NCBI GenBank assembly: GCA_030015575.1
Contig: JASDDO010000001.1
Coordinates: 137,597,988-137,661,987 of the forward strand
Source: Agapanthus africanus
Taxonomy: Eukaryota > Streptophyta > Magnoliopsida > Asparagales > Amaryllidaceae
Length of the DNA: 64,000 nucleotides
Direction of reading: 5' to 3'
A model generated the notes under the pieces. It had not been told where the DNA came from. It searched no databases and saw only the letters and a list, made by a program, of their open reading frames with translations. Both the position numbers and the translations under genes were made by a program. Below, one piece after another: positions 11,285 through 20,253 of this stretch (position 1 is its first letter; the number at the start of each line of letters is the position of its first letter).

Positions 11285-11700
11285 CGTGCATGGCATGCGG
11301 GCACTGGTCGCCCACGGGTCACGTGCCCGGCGTGTGGGCGCTTGGCGTCCATGAGTCACGTTCGCAGCGCGTGGGCGCTGGGCGCCCACGGGTCACATAG
11401 GCAGCATGCGCTCATGGGTCACGTGCGCAGCACGTGATTGCTGGGCGCCAATGGGTCACGTGCGCAGCACGCGACCGCTGGGCGCCAACGGGTCACGTGC
11501 GCAACACGCGACCGCTGGGCGCTGAGCGCCCGCGAGTCGCGTTAGACGCATATGGGCGCTTAGCGTCCGTGGGTCGTGTGCTCTGCATGTGACCGCTAGG
11601 CACCTACGGGTCACGTGCGCGGCACACGACCGCTGGATGCCCACGGGTCACGTGCACGGCACGCGACCGCTGGATGCCCAGGGGTCACGTGTGCGGTGCG
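11285..11700. repeat. CACGTG array in the solo LTR
   Basis: Units of about 36-45 bp with GGGTCACGTGCGC-GCACGCGACCGCTGGGCGCC. I count about eight CACGTG cores, which is the cleanest of the three LTR arrays. Confidence 0.7.
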
Positions 11701-11745
11701 CGACCGCTAGAAACACCAGCGGAAAAGAGGCTTAGCCCCTGGGCT

Positions 11746-11880
11746 AGGAGTTGAACTCCCAAGGGATTTTCAGTGGAGTTAAACTCTAAAAGATTTAGAT
11801 TTGGAGTTAAACTTCTAAATGATTTAGAATAGGAGTTAAACTCCTTTGAGGATTTGGGTCTTGGAGTTGAACTCCCCAAA
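11746..11880. repeat. Five-fold GGAGTT-N-AACTCC cluster (solo LTR)
   Basis: Five units spaced about 25-35 bp, at the same place and in the same number as in the sister LTRs. Confidence 0.75.
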
Positions 11881-11946
11881 GATCTTCAGAGCTGACTTTG
11901 ATTTGACTTGGTCGACCGGGGTGTAAATTTTGACCCCAACATTCCC

Positions 11947-12230
11947 TATCACCTAAGACTTTTCAATTTTATGAGCCGTAAAGGTCCCATAAAAGTACTT
12001 TCTCCCTACGTGTAGAAAGGATCTCATAGGTATACTTTCTCCTTAGGAATCGTGGGGACTCCCAAGTGTGTTTTTCCTTTGTGAGTCATAAGGATCCTAC
12101 GAAGGTGTTTTCTTATGAGTCGTGAGGATCCCGTAAGGTTTGTTCTCCTCATGCATCGTGATGACGCATGAGTGGGTCTTCCCAAATGGAGCATAATTCC
12201 AAGGTTTGAGACCGGCCGCTGGACGGGTGA
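11947..12230. repeat. Short repeats with GAGTCGTRAGGATCCC motif
   Basis: Degenerate units of about 45-55 bp share TTTCTCCYTACGAGTCGTGAGGATCYC. The same array recurs in element B at 17400-17640 and 28414-28560. Part of the Tat 3' non-coding region. Nothing coding is seen. Confidence 0.65.
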
Positions 12231-12339
12231 TTGCAGTGGGGTATGGATATGATGAGAATTATTTGAGCCTATGGATTGTATACGGTAGTCAATTTAGGGA
12301 CCAACCGTAGGGCTGGGGGAATTTTGGAAAATTGGATTT

Positions 12340-12720
12340 TGGTTGGCGTCTGCATCGCTGCACTGGAATATGGTATTAGGAGCGACTCATCATTCGCCAT
12401 TTTGGGATTTGGCGTCCGCATCGCTGCACTGGAATATGGTATCAGGAGCGACTCATCATTCACCGTTGGGGGCATTCAGAGATTTGAAATTTTGGTTGGT
12501 GTCTGCATCGCTGCACTCGAATATGGTACCAGGAACGACTCATCATTCGCCATTGATATATTCAGAGTTTGGTTGGTGTCTGCATCGCTGCATTGGAATA
12601 TGGTACCAGGAGCGACTCATCATTCGCCATTGGGATATTCGGGGATTTGAGTTTTGGTTGGCGTCTGTATCGCTGCATTAGAATATGGTACCAGAAGCGA
12701 ATCATCATTCGCCATTTGGA
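12340..12720. repeat. About 80-bp tandem array with GCATCGCTGCACTGGAATATGG
   Basis: Five units at roughly 68-88-bp spacing, each with TTGGTTGGCGTCTGCATCGCTGCAC and ACCAGGAGCGACTCATCATTCG. The overlapping plus-strand open frames here (12276-12790) repeat the same peptide and look like repeat artefacts, lying antisense to the element. Confidence 0.8.
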
Positions 12721-12724
12721 AGAG

Positions 12725-12960
12725 TGTTTTTACCGTGATTGCTCTATCATTTCAGCTCTTCTTATCGCGAAGGTCGCGATTGCCCTATAATTTCGGCTAT
12801 TCATTCGCGGTCGCCCCATCATTTCGGCTTTATTTTCATGTTTATTTTTACTCGCTGATTTTTATTGCGAGTTGCCCCATCATTTAGGCTTATTATTTTC
12901 CATCTTTATTTTTACTCGCTGATTTTTACTGCGAGTTGCCCCATCATTTCGGCTTTTATT
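12725..12960. repeat. GCGAGTTGCCCCATCATTTCGGCTT repeats
   Basis: About four degenerate units. The two clearest (about 12845-12955) have a facing pair ACTCGC...GCGAGT around a TGATTTTTA core. Non-coding. Confidence 0.65.
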
Positions 12961-13002
12961 TTTATTTTTATTTATTGATTTTTTTTATATACACATTTTT
13001 AC

Positions 13003-13092
13003 ATCCCCAGTTTAACAACTTAGAGGTCGACTGTTCCCAGTTTAACGACGTGGTGGTCAGTTGTCCCCCAGTTTAACGACGTGGTGGTCAAT
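13003..13092. repeat. 30-bp CCCAGTTTAACGACGTGG array (element A)
   Basis: Three units of 30-31 bp at about 13005, 13035 and 13066. Comparable units occur in element B at 17165-17254 and, more diverged, in the 30-bp array at 16523-16900. It directly adjoins the 3' end of gag. Confidence 0.7.
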
Positions 13093-14643
13093 TAAGAGCA
13101 GCAGATTCCCAAAGGGCTTCGGTTTCCATTTGTATGAAATTGGCGGTCGCAGCTTGTTTGTTCGCTAACACGCCAGGGGACAACAAGATTTCTCCCGCCT
13201 TATATTGTTTTTCGTCCCGATCTTTGAAGACGAAACAATCCTCAATAGCATGACTTATCACTCTGTGATAGGGGCAATATTTGGGGTCGTTGGTCATATT
13301 CGCTTCCTGCGGTCTTTTTGATTCCGGCAATTGTAGACCATTTCTTAGGGCATCCTTGAATATTTTACGGACTTTGTCCCTTCTGAAGGAATAGACCTTA
13401 TCCAGCTTCTCTTTCAGTGGAGATTCTTCTCCCTTTCCGAACACTGGCTTCCGAGGCTGGTTGGCATTAGTCCCGCTTGTCCCTTGCTTATTTCGGTTAA
13501 CCGCTGTGTTAAAAGATTCAGCATCGTCAGAATTTCCGCCTTTACGATTTTCGTCCTTTCGATTTCTCCAGGACCTATTGTTATTTTAGGAGTCAGAGGA
13601 GGACTCTTGCTTTGAGCGTTCCAACATCTGAACTTTCCTGGTCAGCTCTTGGAATGTTTTGAGACCCGCGGTGCATAGAAACGGGGTCATCCAATTGTTG
13701 AAATTTCCAACGAGGAGGCTGACAGATTGGTCCTGCTCTATCGGCGGTTCACATTTGACGGAGAGATTGCACCATCGGGTTATAAAATCCGTGCTGCTTT
13801 CGTTGTTCTTTGGCTCGGTCCTTACGAGATCGGCAATGGTGATCTTATCGCTGACGCTCATGAACCTCTGCCGAAACAGAGACTCCATTTGGACGAAAGT
13901 TGTGACAGAGCCATCCGGTATGCTCGCGTACCGGTCGAAAGCAACATCGGTCAAACTATTAACGAACTGGCGGAGGAGAAGCGCATTGTTGACCCCAGTA
14001 TTCCCGCATAAGGCTTTAAAGTGGGCGATGTGCTGATTCTCATTTTCCGTCCCATCGAATCTTCCGAATTTAGGGATGATATAGCCACTAGGAAATTCTA
14101 CTAGATCATACTGAGCAGGATATGGTCTCCCACTACTGCTAATATCTTTTTGCGCTTCGGTTTCGGCTACCAAGGTTTTGACTTTGTTGGCAACCAAATC
14201 CATGATTTGATCTTGAGTTAGCGGGCTGCTGTCATCGGTAACCAAGACATTTGTCGAGATAGGATGCGATTGGCTTTCGTACGGTCCGCCTACCTTTAGA
14301 TTTGGCGTCGGCTGTCTCGGGACACCGTTTCCCGGTTCATGAGCAGAACCTTGTGCTTGATTGGACGGCTGAGAGGCAACTTGGGCCGTGAGCTGCATCA
14401 CGACATTCGTCAAGTCGTTAATTTTTTAGTAGATCTTGTCCATCTCCTTGTCTTTGTTTCTGAGCTGCATCTGGAGCTCTTGGAGAAGATGCTGCTCTGC
14501 GTTCTTAGGATGGAAGATTGTCTCCTATTCGCTTTCTGAGCCCGACTCCTCATGAGCCGAGGGATCTCTCTGCTTATTAGCCTCACTGGAAGGGTTTTCA
14601 TTACCTCCCAGAGGATGTTGATCTTGGGAAGTGGCAGCCACAT
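13088..14643 (-). mobile_element. Element A gag region (Tat-type gypsy, fossil)
   Basis: Read on the minus strand, this is a plant Tat/Retand gag. It has a Gln/Ser-rich N-terminal part, then a retrotransposon capsid domain (about 13.6-14.1 kb) containing PKFGRFDGTENENQHIAHF and FRQRFMSVSDKITIADL. Near the C-terminus the CPYHRVISHAIEDCF motif (about 13.2-13.3 kb) matches the Cys/His segment usual at the end of this gag family. The capsid coats the element RNA in the cytoplasm. It is broken, with a few breaks. Unusually, no protease or pol follows. The frame gives way directly to the 3' tandem repeats, so the element is gag-only, either by deletion or as a TR-GAG-like non-autonomous form. Confidence 0.85.
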
Positions 14644-15129
14644 TCATACTAGATTAGATCTGAAATGTGGTGGCCCCGTCCTTGCTCTTGCTGCGCGTGC
14701 CTACCATGTAGTCAGTGTGGATCATATATCTAGCCGTCTCTTGTCAAGCATGTAAAGATTCCCTCTGCCTAGGGCAGGCAGGGGTTTATTGATTGTGGGG
14801 ATCCGAACCTCCGGCAGCCGCGGACTAAGCTGCCATTAATTACCCCTCGCCTTTAGAGCGAGGGAACCTCCGATTGATGGGTCAAACTGTTCATGTGAAC
14901 TCAATGTGCAGTGTGCGTGTGTTGTGTTTTGAAAGAGTTTTGGATATATCGGGGGCCTCGCAGAGTTTACGGGGGTCCTGCTATTCGGATAGCTGGCTGG
15001 GGGTCAAGGGGCTAGCAGCCCCCTTGCTGGGTATGGGACAGCGCCCCGTTAGAAAAAATTTCTTTGTAGGGGACGTGTTTTGAGTGTAGAGTGTATGAAA
15101 AATGAGGGGTGAGGAGTGTCTTAAAGACA

Positions 15130-15535
15130 CGTGCATGGCACGCGGGCATTGGTCGCCCACGGATCACGTGCCTGGCGCGTAGGCTCTTGGCGCGTGGCGC
15201 GTGGGCTCTTGGCGCCCGCGAGTCATGTGCGCGGCGCGTGGACGCTTGGCGCCTACGAGTCACATGCCCGGCATGGGGGAACGGGGCGCCCACGGGTCAC
15301 GTACGCAGCACGCGCCCACCGGTGGCGTGCGCAGCACGCGACCGCTGGGCGCCAACATGCCATGTGTGTAGCACGCGACCACTGGGCACCCGCGAGTCGC
15401 GTGAGGCGCACGTGGGCGCTTAGCATCCGCGGGTCGCGTGCTCTGCACGCGACCGCTGGGCGCCTGTGGGTCACTTGCGCGGCACGCGACCGCTGGATGC
15501 CCGCAGGTCATGTGTGCGGCATGCACCACTGGAAA
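15130..15535. repeat. CACGTG-containing array in third Tat LTR
   Basis: Same GC-rich units as in the other two LTRs, with more diverged cores (many CACGTG changed to CATGTG or CACTTG). Confidence 0.65.
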
Positions 15536-15567
15536 CACCAGCGGAAAAGGTGCTTAGCCCCTGGGCT

Positions 15568-15706
15568 AGGAGTTGAACTCCCAAGGGATTTTGAGTGGAG
15601 TTAAACTCCAAAAGATTTAGATTTGGAGTTAAACTCCTAAATGATTTGGAATAGGAGTTAAACTCCTTTGAGGATTTGGTTTTTGGAGTTGAACTCCCCA
15701 AAGATC
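15568..15706. repeat. Five-fold GGAGTT-N-AACTCC cluster (third Tat LTR)
   Basis: Five copies, nearly all exact palindromes, in the same place as in the sister LTRs. Confidence 0.75.
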
Positions 15707-16522
15707 TTCAGAGGTGATCAAAGGGGACCCATCTCTTCTCTCTTTAGCCCTGGAGCTTCTTTTGAGCCTTGGATCTGTCCAAAATTGGATTTTTGGAGAT
15801 GGGTCTCCTTCTTCCTCCTCTTAATCGATTGGATCTTGGAGAAAAGTGGGTGAGACTTAAAAGTCTCCCATTTTCGAGATCTGATTGAAGATCCTAGCTC
15901 CCCTTCAAGGGTTTTGTAGTGAAAAGCTATTTCTTTTTGGAAAAAGGGAAGTGTTAAACTCTAGATTTAATTTTAAAAGGGGGAAGGTTTTAGATTCTTG
16001 AGAAAGGAGAAGGAGGAATAAAGCCTAGAATTTTAGAGAATGGAAAAGTTATCCTAGATATTTTCATCATGTTTGCCTTTATAGGCTACACACTTTACAT
16101 GCAGCCCCTTGGGCTTTGTCAAATGGCGCTTGTGCCACCCCATGATTTATGTGCTTGTTTCTTTTTGCACATAAGCTATGGGGTTTACAAAATTTTGGCT
16201 TTCTACCCATTTTACATACATTTATTTTATAAAAAGAAAATAATTACATTAAACCAATTTATTGCTTCATTCCTTTTGTCATGGGGCCGTCCCTTCCATG
16301 CTCAGTCCTGACCTGGGCTTTGGCCCGCTTGGCTTGGAGTTGACTTTGATTTTGACTTGGTCGACCGGGATGTAAATTTTAACCCCAACAAATTGCCCCC
16401 ATCAATAAATGCACATCGCGTGTATGGGTCGTGTGCATGAAATTGATGGTTCTTTTTTCGCGTGGAGGTTGATTTGTTCTGGTTCCTGTTTTCACGACAT
16501 GGAGGTCGATGCTACCATTTTT

Positions 16523-16905
16523 GCGACGTGGATAGTCGGTGCTGCCCTTTTAGCGACGTGGACGGTCGGTGCTGCCCTTTTTGCGACGTGGATGGTCGGT
16601 GCTGCCCTTTTTACGACTTGGACGGTCGGTGCTGCTCTTTTTGCGACTTGGACTGTCGGTGCTGCCCTTTTAGCGACGTGGACGGTCGGTGCCGCCCTTT
16701 TTGCGACGTGGATGGTCGGTGCCGCCCTTTTTGCGACTTGGAAGGTCGGTGCCGCCCTTTTTGCGAATTGGAAGGTCGGTGCCGCCCTTTTTGCGACGTG
16801 GACGATCGGTGCTGCCCTTTTTGCGACATTGACGGTCGGTGCTGCCCTTTTTGCGACTTGGACGGTCAGTGCTTCCCTTTTTGCAACTTGGACGGTCGAT
16901 GACTT
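16523..16905. repeat. 30-bp tandem array in element B 3' region
   Basis: About 13 units of GCGACGTGGACGGTCGGTGC followed by TGCCCTTTTT, period 30 bp. Because 30 is ten codons, long frames stay open on both strands (for example 16409-16912, repeating VGAALFATWT). I do not call these genes: the frames exist in more than one phase and lie antisense to the element. Confidence 0.9.
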
Positions 16906-17160
16906 GATTTGACTTGCTCCGCTTCTTGCGGTGTTGGGTTTAGATTTGACTCGCTCCGCTTTCTACAGTGTCGAGGTTGAAGTTGACTTGCTCCGCTTTC
17001 TGCGGTGTCGGGATTCGACTTGTTTCCCGAGGTAGAGTTTGATTCCGCCAGGGGGTCGTTGGTTGTCTTGCTGACTTGATATGATTTGGGTTGACATCAG
17101 CACCGCTACACTCGAATATGGTACCAGGAGCGAATCATCATTTGCCATGAGGGAATTTCC
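16905..17160. repeat. TTGACTTGCTCCGCTTTCTGCGGTGTCG repeats and one GCTACACTCGAATATGG unit
   Basis: Three short units (about 16910-17015) with a CTCCGCTTTCTGCGG core, then one unit of the 80-bp type seen at 12340-12720. Part of element B 3' non-coding region. Confidence 0.6.
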
Positions 17161-18030
17161 CTCGTTCCCAGTTTAACGACTTAGGGGTCGTTTGTTCCCA
17201 GTTTAACGACTTAGAGATCATCTGTTCCCAATTTAATGACGAAGGGGTCTATTGGGTCGAAAGTTTGGAATTTTGGGATTGGGGTTAGCATCAGCGTTGC
17301 TAACACTGAAGCACAGGTGCCAGGAGCAATTCATCATTTGCCTTTTCCTGCTGGGGGAACGATGGCTTATGAGACAGGTTTAGGTCCCTATCACCTAAGG
17401 CTTTTTCAATTTTATGAGCCGTAAAGGTCCCATAAAAGCATTTTCTCCCTATGAGTCGAAAGGATCCCGTAAGTGTATTTTCTCCTTAGGAGTCGTGAGG
17501 ACCCCCAAGTGTGTTTTTCCTTTGTGAGTTGTAAGGATCCCACGAAGGCGTTTTCTTACGAGTCGAGAGAATCTCGTAAGTTTTGTTCTCCCTATGTATC
17601 ATGAGGACACATGAGTGGGTCTTCCAAAATGGAGCATAATTCCGATGGCGGAGACCGACCGCGGGGCTTGTGATTGCCGTGGGGCCTGGGTATGATGAAA
17701 ATTATTTGAGCCCGTAGATTGTATACGGTAGTCAATTTAGGGACTGGCTGTAGGGCTGGGAGAATTTAGGAGATTTGGATTTTGGTTGGCGTCTGCATCG
17801 CTGCACTGGAATATGGTACTGAGAGCGACTCATCATTCGCCGTTTGGGAAGACTTAGGATTTGGGTTTTGGGTCGGCATCAACACCGCTAACACTGAAGC
17901 GTAACGCCGGGAGCGACTCATCATTTGCCATTTCCCGTTGGGGAGTGATGGCTCAGGAGACAGGTCCAGATCCCTATCACCTAAGGCTTTTCAATTTTAT
18001 GAGCCGTAAGGGTCTTATAAAAGCATTTTC
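17160..18030. repeat. Mixed tandem repeats of element B 3' region
   Basis: In order: 30-bp CCCAGTTTAACGAC units (17165-17254), a GCATCAGCGTTGCTAACACTGAAGC unit, CCCTATCACCTAAGGC plus GAGTCGTGAGGACCC units (17380-17640), a GCATCGCTGCACTGG unit (about 17785), another CTAACACTGAAGC unit (about 17885), and CCCTATCACCTAAGGC again (17970). The block resumes at 28414 beyond Copia-1. No gene. Confidence 0.65.
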
Positions 18031-20238
18031 TGTAGGGTTCCTAGGCACCCTAATGAGGTCTCACAAGGCATCGAACATGCCATTATAAGATTTTACGGGT
18101 GCCGAGAGACCTGACTACGGATCGTTTGCTAGAAAACTAGGCGAAAAAGCTAACTAGTTAACACTTAACTAAGAGAATACGGAAATACAACCTTTGTAGA
18201 TCCGGTCCTCCACCTCCACGGCTCCGAGACGAGGTCCTCTCCGCTGTCCAAATCAAATCCGGGCTCTAGCGTCGGCTTCGTCGGAGAATGGGCAAGTTAG
18301 GTCGTCGATGTCCATGCCGAAGATGATCTACGTCGAAGCATCGCAAGATCAAGCTCTCACTTCACCAAGTCATGAAACTTGTGAAGAAAACACACTCTAC
18401 TACTTGGCAAGAGGTAGAGGATGAAGAAATAGGAAGTGGGTAGACTTTAGTTTTGGATTTCTCACTCATTTCATCAATCCACCATTGATGTAGTCAAGCT
18501 TTTCTTCTTGAAAATAAAGAAGAAGAAGAAAGCAAGAAGATGATAAGTTAAATTAAAATGAAAAGTAAAAAGAATACTTATCATAATTGAACCATGGTCA
18601 AGTGTAGAGAATAAATCATGGTTAATGGGATGGTTAGGGTTAAGCATGAGACAAAATGGTCACTTGGTCAAAGTCTTCATGAAGCTTCATGAACAAAACA
18701 AAAGAAGCCACCATTTTCTCATTTGCTTATCATTTTCCAAAATGAATAAATAAATAGATATGAAAATGTAAACCCTAACCATTACATAACCATGGTTTAA
18801 ACTTTACACAAAACACAAGTAAACATGTATCATCAAACATGATACAATTAAGTGCACAAAAATCATATCGCATATGCAATGCGCACACCCGAGTGAGAAA
18901 ATCCATCTTAAAGTGAACTGATACTAGTTAATGCAAAGTAATATATCAAATATATAATTATACATTAAATCATTAAATCAACACTTGATTCAATGATCCG
19001 GTCATGTCGCACACAACCGACTAGTATTCAATGTATCGGCTTATCGAATCAATACTTGATTCGATAACTAGGTTATATCGCATACAACCAATCGATACAT
19101 TTATCGCGAGAATGGAATGCGGTATCACATACACGTATTATTCTCGGTCCCGCACATATCTCATATGCGCTCCTATTTCGTTTCGCTTGAGCCAGGAAAC
19201 CTCTGTGTAGGACTCTAAAGACTCGTCAATACGCCGGCAGTGGATGATGATCATATCAAACATCCACAAGCCGCAAGCGGTCTGCTAAACGTAACGGCCA
19301 CCCGGGTATTGAGCGATCTGTAGATCGACGAGCAAGCCCGCTCACACTCCAGTGAATCCAACCAGTAACACTACCGTACAGTCCGGTCTGATCGTCTGAT
19401 ATGTCGCATATCTCGCCTAGGGGTGGTAAACGTCAGACCCCAATAGCTCGATAAGTCGTGTCGATATGAGGTCTATAACACTTCGAGAAACTACTGGTAA
19501 CACTTACCAGTAAATCTCAGCAACCCTGGCCAGGGATTTCCTGTTATAGCCAATCGAACACAGCGCAACATCAACCCCCTATACCGGGAGAGACGAATCC
19601 CCTCCTATCGCTCATTGCCTCCATGTGACTCGGGACTGTACCCAAAAACCACCGTTTTGCACGCCCTCTTGGACGTGGTAAGATGGAAATCAAAGCACAG
19701 TGGGAACCACACAAGACTCTATGACGATCTCGGGTCAACAGACTACTCTGTACCAGTGTCACCAGAGAACTGCCATCTGACGTGAGGTATAATACCATCT
19801 GGGAGTTCTCGGCGAGTCCGTCCAGTGTACCCAGTCTCTACTGAGCACCCGTATATCATCTCTGATGTCAAACACCAATGGATATGGGATCATCCATCGC
19901 CCATCTGTATGGGTCGAGAAGGTATACGCTAGTCTACTCAGGTATATCGATGCCCCGTCTCGATACACCCACGACTAGGGACTTTGAAGGATGTACTTAT
20001 GGACTACCATGTCCCCACTAGTATGATCCGCATCATAGTCCAGGTAGTCAAGCACACATCCTAAGGGCTTTACCAACATGTAACAGAGAGACAATCAGTA
20101 TACACGTTAAGGTAAAGTTCAACCAGATAGCATACTATCATGTCGAGCAAGAAAGTCCTCCCTATATATGTCCTAGCATCCACTACAATATACATCCTAT
20201 GTACAGTAATGGCCTCTAGGGCATACATATAACTAACA
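18031..20238 (-). repeat. Copia-1 3' LTR
   Basis: Plus-strand ends are TGTAGGGTTCC and ATAACTAACA, so on the element strand it starts TGTTAGTTATATG and ends CCTACA. It holds repeated ATATCGCATAT-like dyads (about 18865-19170, 19400-19420), and a block with CCCTGGCCAGGG and the CCGGGAGAGACGAATCC segment shared by all four Copia LTRs. Confidence 0.95.
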
Positions 20239-20253
20239 ATCTCCCACTTGCAT
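20239..20253 (-). other. Copia-1 polypurine tract
   Basis: The minus strand reads TGCAAGTGGGAGAT just before the LTR start TGTTAG. Identical tracts precede the 3' LTRs of Copia-2 and Copia-3. Confidence 0.85.

Larger units (their letters stand above)
10850..11941 (-). repeat. Solo LTR of the same Tat family
   Basis: It begins TGTAGGGTGTTTTTC and ends TTTTGACCCCAACA like LTR A, with the same internal order but a shorter right part. The flanks ATCCC (10845-10849) and TTCCC (11942-11946) form a 5-bp duplication with one mismatch. Bridging the flanks restores the GATCCCTATCACCTAAG sequence seen intact at 17970. No internal sequence is attached. It inserted into the 3' repeats of element A. Confidence 0.8.
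14707..16390 (-). repeat. Third Tat LTR, between elements A and B
   Basis: The clear match to the sister LTRs runs from CTTGTCAAGCATGTA (14740) to the end AACCCCAACA. The TG start at 14707 is tentative because the first tens of bases differ. On its right a purine tract (minus strand) marks it as 3' LTR of element B. On its left it abuts the leader of element A gag, where a 5' LTR would be expected. It may therefore serve both elements, as in LTR-internal-LTR-internal arrays made by unequal recombination. Confidence 0.65.

Noticed and set aside
12276-12887. Overlapping plus-strand frames (FGWRLHRCIGIW-like peptide repeats)
   Set aside because: They are the same 80-bp repeat read in shifting frames. 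No independent evidence of coding.
16409-16912. 167-codon frame repeating VGAALFATWT, resembling a repeat protein
   Set aside because: The 30-bp period keeps several frames open on both strands at once. The array lies in the 3' non-coding region and is antisense to the element.
19571-19968. Small minus-strand frames in the Copia-1 LTR (also at 27746-28143)
   Set aside because: They are present in both LTR copies, match no protein and lie in the conserved LTR block. The repetition reflects LTR identity, not gene duplication.
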